64,000 nucleotides of DNA from Bacteroidales bacterium (GTDB taxonomy: Bacteria > Bacteroidota > Bacteroidia > Bacteroidales > F082). Shown piece by piece: positions 36,597 through 44,926 of the stretch. The stretch is taken from assembly GCA_016284305.1 (NCBI GenBank), contig JAEEON010000043.1:1-64000 (forward strand), written 5' to 3'. A program made the position numbers and the translations under genes. Numbering within the stretch: position 1 is the first letter of the stretch; the number at the start of each line of letters is the position of its first letter. The notes under the pieces were generated by a model. It was given only the letters and a program-made list of their open reading frames with translations, was not told the DNA's origin and did no database searches.

Positions 36597-37355
36597 ATGG
36601 AAGAAAACGAAAAAAGAGTCCCGTCGAAGTCCACTAGCATGTGGGGAACGGTGTTGTCGAAAAGTCTGCAGCTTCCTTTCGTGAAGGTCGATCGTGAGGC
36701 CTTCCTGAGTAAGGAGCTCTCCAAGTTTTGTACCCCGATGGAGGTCATGACGGCCTTGGAGGAAGGTCCGCTCATGGTGCTGACGAAGTCGGAGATCGAC
36801 AAGCTCGCCAATCAGTGCATCAAGTATCATCTGACCATGGTCAGCGGTACCTCGGCGCTCATGGGACTCCCAGGTGGCTGGTGGATGGCCGGTACCATCC
36901 CGACCGACATCACGCAGTTCTATGGACACATCCTCTCGTTGATGCAAAAGCTCATTTATCTTTACGGTTGGCCAGCCTTGACGGATGTCCACAACCAACT
37001 CGACGACGAGTCGCTTAATATCATGACCCTCTTTGTGGGTGTCATGATGGGCAACAAAATGGCCATCGAGGCTTTGGCAAAGTTGGCCACCCAGATGTCG
37101 AAGAACGCTGGCGTGAAGATCTCGGAGACGGTGCTCGCCCATTATGTGGTGAAGATCGCCCAGTGGATTGGCATCAACATGACCAAGGAAGGTTTCGCCA
37201 AAGGGGTAGGGAAGGTGATTCCCTTGGTGGGAGCTCCTATCTCAGCATCCATCACCTATTATACATTCCGACCCATGGCTAGACGGCTGAAGAAGCATCT
37301 GGATGAGTTATATGACATGGGGATGGAACATGGGAAGGTGAGAGGTGAAAGGTGA
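36597..37355 (+). CDS. EcsC-family protein
   Basis: 252 residues. The central part GTSALMGLPGGWWMAGTIPTDITQFYGHILSLMQKLIYLYGW and the later FAKGVGKVIPLVGAPISASITYYTFRPMA follow the EcsC family (read in short segments: LPGGWWMAG, PTDITQFY, VGKVIPLVGAPIS). One or two weakly hydrophobic helices; function unknown. The C-terminus HGKVRGER and stop lie inside the heptad repeat at 37337-37371. The 60 bases upstream hold a GCGCCTC/GAGGCGT hairpin. Confidence 0.8.
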   Translation: MEENEKRVPSKSTSMWGTVLSKSLQLPFVKVDREAFLSKELSKFCTPMEVMTALEEGPLMVLTKSEIDKLANQCIKYHLTMVSGTSALMGLPGGWWMAGTIPTDITQFYGHILSLMQKLIYLYGWPALTDVHNQLDDESLNIMTLFVGVMMGNKMAIEALAKLATQMSKNAGVKISETVLAHYVVKIAQWIGINMTKEGFAKGVGKVIPLVGAPISASITYYTFRPMARRLKKHLDELYDMGMEHGKVRGER

Positions 37356-37412
37356 GAATTGAAAGGTGATCTTTGGGTAGGAGAACCCCGTAGGGGTTCA
37401 AGCTCGGTAGCC
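37337..37412 (+). repeat. Dispersed palindromic element with heptad tail, copy 2
   Basis: Five 7-bp units (GGTGAGA, GGTGAAA, GGTGAGA, ATTGAAA, GGTGATC), then TTTGGGTAGGAG, hairpin AACCCCGTAGGGGTT, and CAAGCTCGGTAG. Same order and orientation relative to the upstream gene as the copy at 29137-29203. A further hairpin CCCCAG/CTGGGG follows to 37440. Confidence 0.75.
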
Positions 37413-37514
37413 CCAGGTAGAGTGTCAGCGCCAGCTGGGGAATTGAAGATGGATTTGTAGATGGGTGATTTTCAAAATATTGAAGAAATAATCAAAAAAA
37501 ATCGAAAAAAACGC

Positions 37515-37544
37515 TTGCAGGTTATCAAAAAAGCTGTAATTTTG
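37515..37544 (+). promoter_or_regulatory. Promoter of tRNA-Arg
   Basis: TTG at 37515-37517, 19 bp, TAATTTTG at 37537-37544; predicted start about 12 bases before the tRNA. Confidence 0.65.
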
Positions 37545-37561
37545 CAGCGTCGTTTGACAAA

Positions 37562-37635
37562 GGACTAGTAGCTCAATTGGATAGAGTCCCTGACTACGGA
37601 TCAGGCGGTTGTGGGTTCGACTCCCGCCTAGTTCA
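37562..37635 (+). tRNA. tRNA-Arg (ACG)
   Basis: Full cloverleaf: acceptor GGACTAG/CTAGTTC, D arm with GCTC...GAGT, anticodon stem CCTGA/TCAGG with loop CTACGGA (anticodon ACG), T arm with GTTCGA. CCA is not encoded. Confidence 0.93.
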
Positions 37636-37636
37636 C

Positions 37637-37664
37637 AAAGGTTCCGCAAAAAGAACCTTTTTTT
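37637..37664 (+). terminator. Terminator between the two tRNA genes
   Basis: AAGGTTC / GAACCTT stem with loop CGCAAAAA and a T7 run that ends at the base before the tRNA-Glu-like gene. Confidence 0.75.
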
Positions 37665-37737
37665 GGCCCATTCGACTAGGGGTCTAGGTCATCAGACCCT
37701 CATTCTGAAAACAGCGGTTCGAATCCGCTATGGGCTA
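37665..37737 (+). tRNA. tRNA-Glu-like (CTC), atypical
   Basis: Cloverleaf forms: acceptor GGCCCAT/ATGGGCT, D stem GACT/GGTC, anticodon stem TCAGA/TCTGA, T arm AGCGG-TTCGAAT-CCGCT. The start GGCCCATTCG and overall sequence match Bacteroidota tRNA-Glu. The anticodon loop is CCCTCAT, giving anticodon CTC but with C instead of the near-universal U at position 33. It has no promoter of its own and begins directly after an intrinsic terminator. Possibly a decayed copy. Its 3' end is the left boundary of the genomic island. Confidence 0.7.
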
Positions 37738-37780
37738 CAAAATCAACCCCTAGCTTGTTGAAAATCAGGTTAGGGGTTTT
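37721..37780. repeat. Island boundary repeat, left (att-like)
   Basis: 60 bp, 58 identical to 44150-44209. Comprises the last 17 bases of the tRNA-Glu-like gene, then AAATCAACCCC and the terminator hairpin that follows the tRNA. Classic signature of integration at a tRNA 3' end. Confidence 0.85.
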
Positions 37781-37810
37781 ATTATTTTTAATTATTAGAA
37801 AAAGCAGTTC

Positions 37811-38884
37811 TTATGGCATTTGCGCCACTGAAAAAGTCTTCGACCAATAGAAGAACGCCTCTGGATTCATTTTCTTAAGCTTGTTCAATTTGTTGGGCCA
37901 GTCTCCGATATTTGACATGTCGATCATACTAACAGGATCTCCTGTATATTTCTCCACATTAACAACCCCATGTTGCATCAAAGTTGCCAAATAAGCGGCC
38001 TTAGCAGCATCCACGATAGCATTCTCAATATAATAGGACGCGTTGTAAATAAATGGTTTGAACCTATTAATGCCGTCCTGAAGCATGGCGAACTTGTCCT
38101 GGTCAAAAAAGCCTCTTGTGCTGATGTTCAAAGCCGTATTCCTGATGTCATCATAGATGACGGAGATGTCTATCGGCAATCCTCTATATCCCAACTCTAT
38201 TTCTCCAATGTTTTTGAACGATTGGGTCGTCACGGTAAGGTCATCTACTTTATCAAACAACCTGCCTATGTCGTATAGTTGCTTGATGATTTCCAAAGAA
38301 CTCGATTTCCCGTTCTTGACATAAGGAACACCCGTTGTTTCCGGCGCAAATGCCGTCAATTTGTCGCCCAATATGTCCCCCTCTGAAGGCACCCGTACTA
38401 GTTCCTTTCCTCCCTCTGTTTCGATGAAAGGGCTCTCTATTTCTATTTCCTTTACTTGAACGTAATGGCAGTCTTCATAAAGGACATCCAGCAAGATGAA
38501 TGATTCCTCGTCCTTAGCTCCTTTGTACGCTACTTGATAGAAAAACTTGGAGTGACTCTTGGGCACGTTCTTTCCCGCTTGCTGCCGTTCAACCATCTCA
38601 TAACGGATAAAACCACTTTGGCTTAAATCATTCAAGTAGTCTTCTATATGAGTGCCCGGCGGACACATAATGTCGATGTCAATGGAAAGACGGTTGGTGG
38701 CTTCACCAAGAATCAGCATAAGGCTCGTTCCGCCTTTGAAATAGAAAGGACAACCCGATCGAGCCAGTATATCAAGAAGCGAAAGGGCGTGGATGACCTT
38801 TTCAATAAGGTTCTTGTCATGGCACCCAAGTTCTTGCGACTTTTTCTCAATCCATTCTTGCGTATAACATTTTGTAGAAATCAT
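37811..38884 (-). CDS. AbiEii-type nucleotidyltransferase (toxin of type IV TA)
   Basis: 357 residues. YFKGGTSLMLILGEATNRLSIDID (read as FKGGTSL...SIDIDI) holds the GG(S/T) and D-x-D of the nucleotidyltransferase fold, with VPSEGDILGDKLTAFAPETTG as the later AbiEii mark. AbiEii enzymes transfer nucleotides, in one known case to tRNA, and abort phage infection. It overlaps the end of the upstream partner by four bases (ATGA), the normal abiEi-abiEii arrangement. Located just inside the left island boundary. Confidence 0.88.
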   Translation of the reverse strand: MISTKCYTQEWIEKKSQELGCHDKNLIEKVIHALSLLDILARSGCPFYFKGGTSLMLILGEATNRLSIDIDIMCPPGTHIEDYLNDLSQSGFIRYEMVERQQAGKNVPKSHSKFFYQVAYKGAKDEESFILLDVLYEDCHYVQVKEIEIESPFIETEGGKELVRVPSEGDILGDKLTAFAPETTGVPYVKNGKSSSLEIIKQLYDIGRLFDKVDDLTVTTQSFKNIGEIELGYRGLPIDISVIYDDIRNTALNISTRGFFDQDKFAMLQDGINRFKPFIYNASYYIENAIVDAAKAAYLATLMQHGVVNVEKYTGDPVSMIDMSNIGDWPNKLNKLKKMNPEAFFYWSKTFSVAQMP

Positions 38885-39573
38885 TGTAAATTAAAGTTTT
38901 GAGGATCAACATTCCTTCTCTTTGCATATCTTTTCATACGGCTTTCGTTGATGTCATACAATGACCTAGCGTTTTCCAGGATGTACGTTTCCTCAACGCC
39001 TTGGACAAAGTAATAATCTTCGTCTTTGTGCATATCAACCAATAGTTTCTCCAATGTTGGCACCATAACATCCTCTTTCTGTGTTAAAGGTGATTCGGTG
39101 ACTAATGGTTTGACAATCACCACGGGTTTATCCAAATCGATATAGTCCTTTGTCATCTCCACAGTTGGATTCATATATGACTCGTATCCTTGATCCTTAC
39201 AAAGGTGAAACACGGTTTCAACTGCTTCCCTTTCCACTTCCACATAACTTGCTCTGTCATAAAACACATGATGTTGAAGTGGAGCCAATGTCTCTCCATT
39301 GTAAACACAATAAGAAACCAATGGCATTGTTTTTTGGAGCAAATTGGCAATAGCCTTTTCTTGTTCTGTAAGGACGACTTCAAAAGGCGAAGAAAAAGAC
39401 TTTTTGGAATAAACGCCTTTCGCCTTTCTTTCCAATTCTCCTTGTTTAACCAGACGTGAAAGGATGCACAATACGGTTATGCGTTTTGTTCCATCTTGTG
39501 CTTTCATGATTTCATCAACGCCAAAGTTATCATGCCATTCCGCATACTCCTTTATTAGTTTTGCTACAGACAT
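38881..39573 (-). CDS. AbiEi-like antitoxin/regulator (DUF6577-like)
   Basis: 230 residues from ATG 39573 (MSVAKLIKEYAEWHDNF); an upstream in-frame start lies across the promoter TATCTTTG (CAAAGATA at 39599-39606) and is rejected. N-terminal winged-helix region (ITVLCILSRLVKQGELERKAKGVYSKK in short: LSRLVKQGELERKAKGVY) typical of AbiEi-type proteins, then a mixed domain. Expected to bind DNA, repress the operon and counteract AbiEii. Translationally coupled to the toxin. Confidence 0.8.
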   Translation of the reverse strand: MSVAKLIKEYAEWHDNFGVDEIMKAQDGTKRITVLCILSRLVKQGELERKAKGVYSKKSFSSPFEVVLTEQEKAIANLLQKTMPLVSYCVYNGETLAPLQHHVFYDRASYVEVEREAVETVFHLCKDQGYESYMNPTVEMTKDYIDLDKPVVIVKPLVTESPLTQKEDVMVPTLEKLLVDMHKDEDYYFVQGVEETYILENARSLYDINESRMKRYAKRRNVDPQNFNLQ

Positions 39574-39598
39574 CTTTACTCGTAGATTGATTGCGCTG

Positions 39599-39606
39599 CA
39601 AAGATA
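39599..39606 (-). promoter_or_regulatory. -7 box of AbiE pair
   Basis: TATCTTTG on the minus strand, 26 bases before the ATG at 39573. Confidence 0.55.
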
Positions 39607-39714
39607 AATATAATTTCGGCAATAAACGCATTTTTTTGCCAAAATTATATAAAATTAGCTTCTTGGAAGAATTCTATTTACTGGTTGTTTAAAATGCTTT
39701 CGCAGCAGTAAGCC

Positions 39715-42183
39715 TTACAGGTATTTAAGTTCTTTCGTCCCTCTTTTGGAAATTGAACATATTCCATAATTGGGATATTTTTTATACAAAACCTTGTCCG
39801 GTTCCTCGTTCATTAGTTGAGCGTAACATAAGACTTTAGATGAATCAAACACACCGCCAAAGCATTTCGATAACAACTCCATCTTTTCTTGTATAGAAAC
39901 CAAATCTAATTTCCCATATAAATCCACAAGATTTAGCAGACATAAACGGACATCTTGTTTCATATAATCGATTTCACTTTTCAAACTATCTTTTTCTATA
40001 TGCATGCAGGCCAGAAGAACATAACACATGCAACTTTGCATCAATTTAATTATTTCTTTGCTAGTGTTTTCTCCACCACATTTTATTGAAAAAACAGTAA
40101 AATTGTTAATCACTTGTTGCAATTTCCTTTTTGCAACCTGTGATAATTTGGAAAAGAAAGCCTGCTTTTCACTACTTGAATCAGATGAGTGCGAAAAGTC
40201 ATAGGATTGCCTTTTGAAATAGCAAACATCCAAGATGGAGAAAACAGAAAGGATGAAGAATTTTACATCGGTTTCATTCAGATAGGGCACATCACTTTTC
40301 AATCCTTTCACCTGATCGTGCCTCAATGAAATCAAGTCAATATACTTTTGGACAAAATAGTCAATCTCCCCAAGCAATTGTTCACTTTCGCTTTTTGTTA
40401 TTGGCAAAGATTGTATCGTGTTTTCTCGATTGGCGCTTTCAATTGGATTGGCTTCATCTTCCTCGCCAAATAATTCCTCGTTAATGGCTTGAGTTTTGTT
40501 CTTTATCGCAGCTTCAATACATTCGAAAAGCTTAGAAACCGTAGTGGCATAGGTTCTCTTGCCTTGGGAAGCCAGGTCTTCTTCATCCCAATCGACATAA
40601 AGCTTGTCATACCTAGTATCATTCTTTTTGGCTACATAATCAGAATTTCCAATAGACGTCCTAACCGAACCACCTTCGTCATCAGCGGCTTCATCAAATA
40701 AATCTCCGACGAACTCCATAATCTCCAAACCGTCATAATTGCCTCTTTCCACTTTAGAAAGCAGCCTGTTTATCTCCCTGTTTCTTGGAGAGGGTGTAGT
40801 CCTGTCTAAGGCTTCCACGTCGTTAACAATCTGTTTGTTTGAAACCGGCTTATTCTCTTCGTTGAATAGTTGAAAATAGAGTACTTGTTTTATGACTTTC
40901 TCATCTATTTCAACACTAAGTGGCCTGTTTACCAACTTTATAGATTTTTTGAAAAGATGGTTGCCATTTCTGTCAAAACCTATTAGACCAACGCTGCCTT
41001 TCAGTTTATTATCCGCGTAGTAAATGGAAATGATTCCATCCCGATAATCAACCGAGTCGATCTTCACCTTAAAAATGCTTTCATTCTTGCTGCCGCTGCT
41101 TTTTCTCTCTATTTCTGTCACCTTCATTTCAAGCGTCTCCCTTTTGGTGAGCCCCAATTCCTTCAGAAAATGTCTGTTAGACGAATATAGTAGCACACAG
41201 AACTCCTCGTTTTTTGCTCTTCCATTCACGCCCAATGCAGCCTCAGTTGCATTTGCGCTTCCTATAATACAATACTCTCCAGACTTTGTTTTAAAATGGA
41301 ATATCTTGGCATGTAGGAATGGAGTAAAAGCAAAACCATTATACGACTTGTCGCCACCCCTTTCGGTCATATCAAAATCAATAAATCGGATTCTCTTATC
41401 CTTCTTAATCTTGTTCGGTGGTAGCTGACATCCTTGTTGCAACAGCACTTCCATCTTTGCATTAGGAGCTTCTTTGAGCAATCCAAGAAGGGCTGAACCG
41501 TCAACGTCAAAATAAGGACTTACAACGGTAACAAGACTTATCTCGTCAAATGGAATCAGGTTAACCATCTGATGAAAAATAGAATCGTTCTCTTCGTTAT
41601 ACAACAGGGCTGCTGAAAGGCTCTTGTCGATGTCGATAAAACTATGAGGAATGTATTTGACCTTTTGCCTTAACAATGTACTGTTTTCGACAATCTCGTT
41701 CTCAACACGCCTTCTAACATATCCGTCAACATTCCTGCAATGCCTCAAAATAAACGACCATGCCTCATTTATTAGTGGCATCTGTGTTTGGTCTTCCTCT
41801 TTGGCGTATAGACCAGAGAACACCTCGTGATTTTTGCCAAGTCCAGGAACTGTCAAATTGCCCGAACCATATAATAACAGCAGGTCTTTCTCTCCAATGA
41901 ACAAGCTTAATTTGGGGTGGAAAGCCCCTTGCGAAAGAATGCCTGTCACGGAATACTCTTTACCAACATGATTTACTGAAGGTATTGCAAAATCGATATA
42001 TTTGTCTAACTGTCTTTGATCCATCAGGATATTGAAGCTACATACTTTTTTCTCCTGCAATACTCTCAACACTTGATTGTCAAAGTGTGACAAATCCATC
42101 GTGAAACTTGTAAACACCGCCGAATGGAACTTGTTGGCTGGCAAATCTTGAAATATGTTCCTCTCATTGTTATTCATACTCAT
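39715..42183 (-). CDS. Phospholipase D-superfamily protein, 822 aa
   Basis: Two HKD motifs are visible: FHPKLSLF...LLYGSGNLT (His89, Lys91, GSGN 106-109) and FLHAKIFHF...CIIGSANAT (His291, Lys293, GSAN 308-311). The PLD core covers about residues 20-340; the other 480 residues are unassigned, largely helical, with an acidic middle. PLD enzymes with this spacing act as nucleases or lipases; members with long C-terminal regions recur in defence loci (helicase-linked PLDs, for example), but no helicase is here. Its start overlaps the end of the 508-residue gene by 14 bases, so the two are a coupled pair. I infer a defence role from the island setting. Confidence 0.8.
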   Translation of the reverse strand: MSMNNNERNIFQDLPANKFHSAVFTSFTMDLSHFDNQVLRVLQEKKVCSFNILMDQRQLDKYIDFAIPSVNHVGKEYSVTGILSQGAFHPKLSLFIGEKDLLLLYGSGNLTVPGLGKNHEVFSGLYAKEEDQTQMPLINEAWSFILRHCRNVDGYVRRRVENEIVENSTLLRQKVKYIPHSFIDIDKSLSAALLYNEENDSIFHQMVNLIPFDEISLVTVVSPYFDVDGSALLGLLKEAPNAKMEVLLQQGCQLPPNKIKKDKRIRFIDFDMTERGGDKSYNGFAFTPFLHAKIFHFKTKSGEYCIIGSANATEAALGVNGRAKNEEFCVLLYSSNRHFLKELGLTKRETLEMKVTEIERKSSGSKNESIFKVKIDSVDYRDGIISIYYADNKLKGSVGLIGFDRNGNHLFKKSIKLVNRPLSVEIDEKVIKQVLYFQLFNEENKPVSNKQIVNDVEALDRTTPSPRNREINRLLSKVERGNYDGLEIMEFVGDLFDEAADDEGGSVRTSIGNSDYVAKKNDTRYDKLYVDWDEEDLASQGKRTYATTVSKLFECIEAAIKNKTQAINEELFGEEDEANPIESANRENTIQSLPITKSESEQLLGEIDYFVQKYIDLISLRHDQVKGLKSDVPYLNETDVKFFILSVFSILDVCYFKRQSYDFSHSSDSSSEKQAFFSKLSQVAKRKLQQVINNFTVFSIKCGGENTSKEIIKLMQSCMCYVLLACMHIEKDSLKSEIDYMKQDVRLCLLNLVDLYGKLDLVSIQEKMELLSKCFGGVFDSSKVLCYAQLMNEEPDKVLYKKYPNYGICSISKRGTKELKYL

Positions 42184-43696
42184 CGATGAATTGTTCTCCG
42201 ATTTTAGTTATTTCTCCATCTTTGACATACGACAAATCCTCAAGAAATGCGATGAGTGAATCTGTTCTTGGATTGGTGAACTGAGGCTTCCATATTTCAA
42301 CCAATACAACCATGCCATCCTCCAACAAAAATTTCCGCAAATCCGACTGACCTCGTCCCATCTTTCTGCAAGCAGATGTCGTGTGGTCTGCCATGACAAG
42401 CTTGACCACATTCCTCACGAACGTCGAAACTTCGTAGTTTAGATTGTTCTCTACATAGCGTTTAATGAAGCCTGTCAAATATCCGAATTGCTGGTTGATT
42501 CCATAATCGCGTTCAAAACCCCGATACGAGCTCTTCATCGCCGTTACTTGATTGTAAAGACACATAAGTATCTCAACAGCCTTACTTGACGCCTCTTCAT
42601 AATCACCAATCCTTGCCGTTGTCACAAGCTCGTCCAACCTTTTGACTATATCCCTGCCATAAACAGGAGCAACTTCAGAAAGCGCATTGTTGGCGAAGCC
42701 GGACAAATCATATTCCTCTTTCAATATGCTATTTTGACACATGTCCATAAAAGAATCAACTGGACAATAGTTTCGTCTAGAGGCATTGCTAAGAATCATC
42801 CAAAAGACAGTCTCTATGCAATAATGAAGTGCTTCGCAAAGATAATAATAATGCCAGCCTAGAACCGCCACATTGTTACTTTTTTCGAATTCCATAAACA
42901 TCGAAGTCGGGAAACGCTTTACGTCAACACTTTGTTTTAAAGAATCTAACATCAAATAAATGGAATCTCGCCTGAAAGAAGAGCCAGACAGGTCTTTGTT
43001 GACAAGTATGTCATTAAGCATAGCCCATTCGGGAGATTCTACAATTATCATATCGAGACATATTTCTTCCAAATCTTCAATACTATCTTTGGACAGGCGT
43101 CCTTCTCTAATGCTTGATAAAAATAATTCTCTGGCGTTCTCACTTACGCTTTCAATAAATGCCTCTGCAAGTTTTTCTCCTCGTTCTAACACTTTGAACG
43201 AATCCTCATATACGTCAACAAGTGCCAAATAAACTAGTGAGCCGAGATAATACTGGCCGAAAGCCCCTGTCGAGTACTTCCAGTACTTATCATGCTCTGG
43301 ATTAAAATCAAAATCGGCACTTGATTTAAGGTCATAACATCCACGTACCACTGAAAAAGCCTTGGCATCTACATGCATTGAACCTACAACTGATTTTGCG
43401 CCTCTACCTTCCATGAGAAAAGCCATTGCAAGTTCTGCTCTTCTTATGAAATTTTGTTGATCTCTCACAGTCCTTTCAAGCCCGTTTTTTCTATACTCTT
43501 TGGTGTACTCATAAAGGAGCCAGCAATAGAAACTATAATACCTCAACCGTCCAGTCAGATTGGTCAAGCCGGGTAGGAGCAATCCGTAAACTGTAATGGA
43601 ACTGTTTTGAATCCCCATGGGGTCACGTCCTCTTTTAAATCCTTCGTTACAGGCCCAAAATAACTTGTTAATATTATTCGTATTATAGATAGGCAT
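42170..43696 (-). CDS. Unrecognised 508-residue protein coupled to PLD gene
   Basis: Starts MPIYNTNNINKLFWACNEGF, followed by FKRGRDPMGIQNSSITVYG and LLPGLTNLTGRLRYYSFYCW, a well-defined N-terminal segment that looks conserved. The rest is alpha-helical, with many aromatic residues, no signal peptide, no membrane segment and no nucleotide-binding motif that I can see. First gene of a two-gene unit with the PLD protein (14-base overlap). I do not recognise the family. Candidate sensor or scaffold for the PLD effector. Confidence 0.75.
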   Translation of the reverse strand: MPIYNTNNINKLFWACNEGFKRGRDPMGIQNSSITVYGLLLPGLTNLTGRLRYYSFYCWLLYEYTKEYRKNGLERTVRDQQNFIRRAELAMAFLMEGRGAKSVVGSMHVDAKAFSVVRGCYDLKSSADFDFNPEHDKYWKYSTGAFGQYYLGSLVYLALVDVYEDSFKVLERGEKLAEAFIESVSENARELFLSSIREGRLSKDSIEDLEEICLDMIIVESPEWAMLNDILVNKDLSGSSFRRDSIYLMLDSLKQSVDVKRFPTSMFMEFEKSNNVAVLGWHYYYLCEALHYCIETVFWMILSNASRRNYCPVDSFMDMCQNSILKEEYDLSGFANNALSEVAPVYGRDIVKRLDELVTTARIGDYEEASSKAVEILMCLYNQVTAMKSSYRGFERDYGINQQFGYLTGFIKRYVENNLNYEVSTFVRNVVKLVMADHTTSACRKMGRGQSDLRKFLLEDGMVVLVEIWKPQFTNPRTDSLIAFLEDLSYVKDGEITKIGEQFIDEYE

Positions 43697-44149
43697 TACA
43701 TTTCCTAGTGTCTATTTGTAGTGAATGCAAAATTATTCAAAAGGCTGCAATAAAAACAAGAACGCATAAAAAAATAGAATGCACTTCATTATTTATTTGC
43801 ACTTATGCCCCTATGTCCCTATAGCCCCATAGTTAAGGAAGCATCTTATAGCATCACCATCCAACCCTTCCTCCAAGGAGTTCTTTACCCCACAGAAGCT
43901 TTAGTCTTATGTCTGACAGTGCTTCACCGCAAAATCAAGGATTATCCTTTCCTCATTGACTTTGCGAAAAAAAACTACGAATCCGTGTCAACGCCGTGTC
44001 AACCGAATCTGTTTTTTTGTACAATTATGATAATCTATCATCAGTCTCAGAAACCGACCTTACTTTTATAATAAATTGGTTTTCAATATATTATAGAAAT
44101 CCAAGTGAGCATTATATATTTTATAGTAACGAAAAGTGGTGCAGCTTTA
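43697..44149. other. Gene-free right end of island
   Basis: About 450 bases with no supportable gene. Short plus-strand frames (43805-44071, 43996-44190) lack ribosome signals and family resemblance. AT-rich; contains GTGTCAACGCCGTGTCAACC, a short direct repeat (about 43986-44005). Confidence 0.5.
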
Positions 44150-44209
44150 GAATCCGCTATGGGCTACCAAATCAACCCCTAACTTGTTGAAAATCAGGTT
44201 AGGGGTTTT
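44150..44209. repeat. Island boundary repeat, right (att-like)
   Basis: 58 of 60 bases match 37721-37780; ends with the same AACCCCTA...TAGGGGTTTTT hairpin terminator. Confidence 0.85.
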
Positions 44210-44229
44210 TAATTCAATCTCTACAGCCC

Positions 44230-44853
44230 TCATGAAGCCTTCCGCCTGCCAAACAGCACGGCTTTCACACGTGAGGATCGCTCGCGCAAGAACATGATGA
44301 TTCGCCATCTGAGGATGGTGGTGTTGGCCGCATTGAAGGCGATAGCGTCCAAGCCGTTATGTTTGGCTAGATAGAGGGAACGTTTGTTGTGAAACGCTTG
44401 CGAGATGATGGTCACCGAATCCACTTCATAAACCTCTTTTGCTCTTACAATGGATTCAATGGTATGGAACCCTTGCCCGTCAAGAATAAATATGCTGTCA
44501 GGCACCCCTCTGACGACCAACGCCTCGCGCATCGCTTGTGGCTCATCATAATCAGAGCCTTTCTTTGCCCCACTAATGAGGAAGCGGTCAACCTTTCCAG
44601 CCTCATACAGTGCCACCGCTGCATCAATGCGATGGTTATAGAACGTGTTGGTGCCACCTCTGCGACCCTTGGGGCTGGTTCCAAGTAGCAACCCAACCTC
44701 CCTGTGAGGGATTTCTTCCACATCAGAATACACGCGACCTTTTGAAGCATTGTTCACAGCGAGTTCGCAACCTAAAACAAGTGCAAGCCCTGATAGCATT
44801 ATCGCCATTATAACCCATAGGGCAAGTTTTAGTGTTTTCTTCTTTTTGGCCAT
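44230..44853 (-). CDS. SanA/YdcF-like DUF218 protein
   Basis: 207 residues. One N-terminal membrane anchor (LALWVIMAIMLSGLALVLGCEL), then the DUF218 core: VGLLLGTSPKGRRGGTNTFYNHRIDAAVALYEAGKV, FLISGAKKGSDYDEPQAM, and VTIISQAFHNKRSLYLAKHNGLDAIAF. SanA-type members affect envelope barrier function; the reaction is unsettled. First core gene right of the island. Confidence 0.88.
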   Translation of the reverse strand: MAKKKKTLKLALWVIMAIMLSGLALVLGCELAVNNASKGRVYSDVEEIPHREVGLLLGTSPKGRRGGTNTFYNHRIDAAVALYEAGKVDRFLISGAKKGSDYDEPQAMREALVVRGVPDSIFILDGQGFHTIESIVRAKEVYEVDSVTIISQAFHNKRSLYLAKHNGLDAIAFNAANTTILRWRIIMFLRERSSRVKAVLFGRRKAS

Positions 44854-44926
44854 TCTTAATATGTATTTGCTTCATAAAACGTTGTTTCCACTTTCATATT
44901 ATTTATAATGACGACTTCATCTAACA

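Larger units (their letters stand above)
37781..44149. mobile_element. Integrase-less genomic island at tRNA-Glu
   Basis: About 6.4 kb between two 60-bp repeats of the tRNA-Glu 3' end. Contents: AbiE-like nucleotidyltransferase and its partner, a PLD protein and a 508-residue protein, all on the minus strand, then 450 bases without a gene next to the right repeat. No integrase, relaxase, replication or phage gene is seen, so the recombinase was lost or acts in trans. Genes are AT-richer than the core on either side. Confidence 0.75.

Noticed and set aside
43805-44190. Short plus-strand frames at the right end of the island as an excisionase or integrase remnant
   Set aside because: No HTH or recombinase motif, no start signals, compositionally like spacer DNA.
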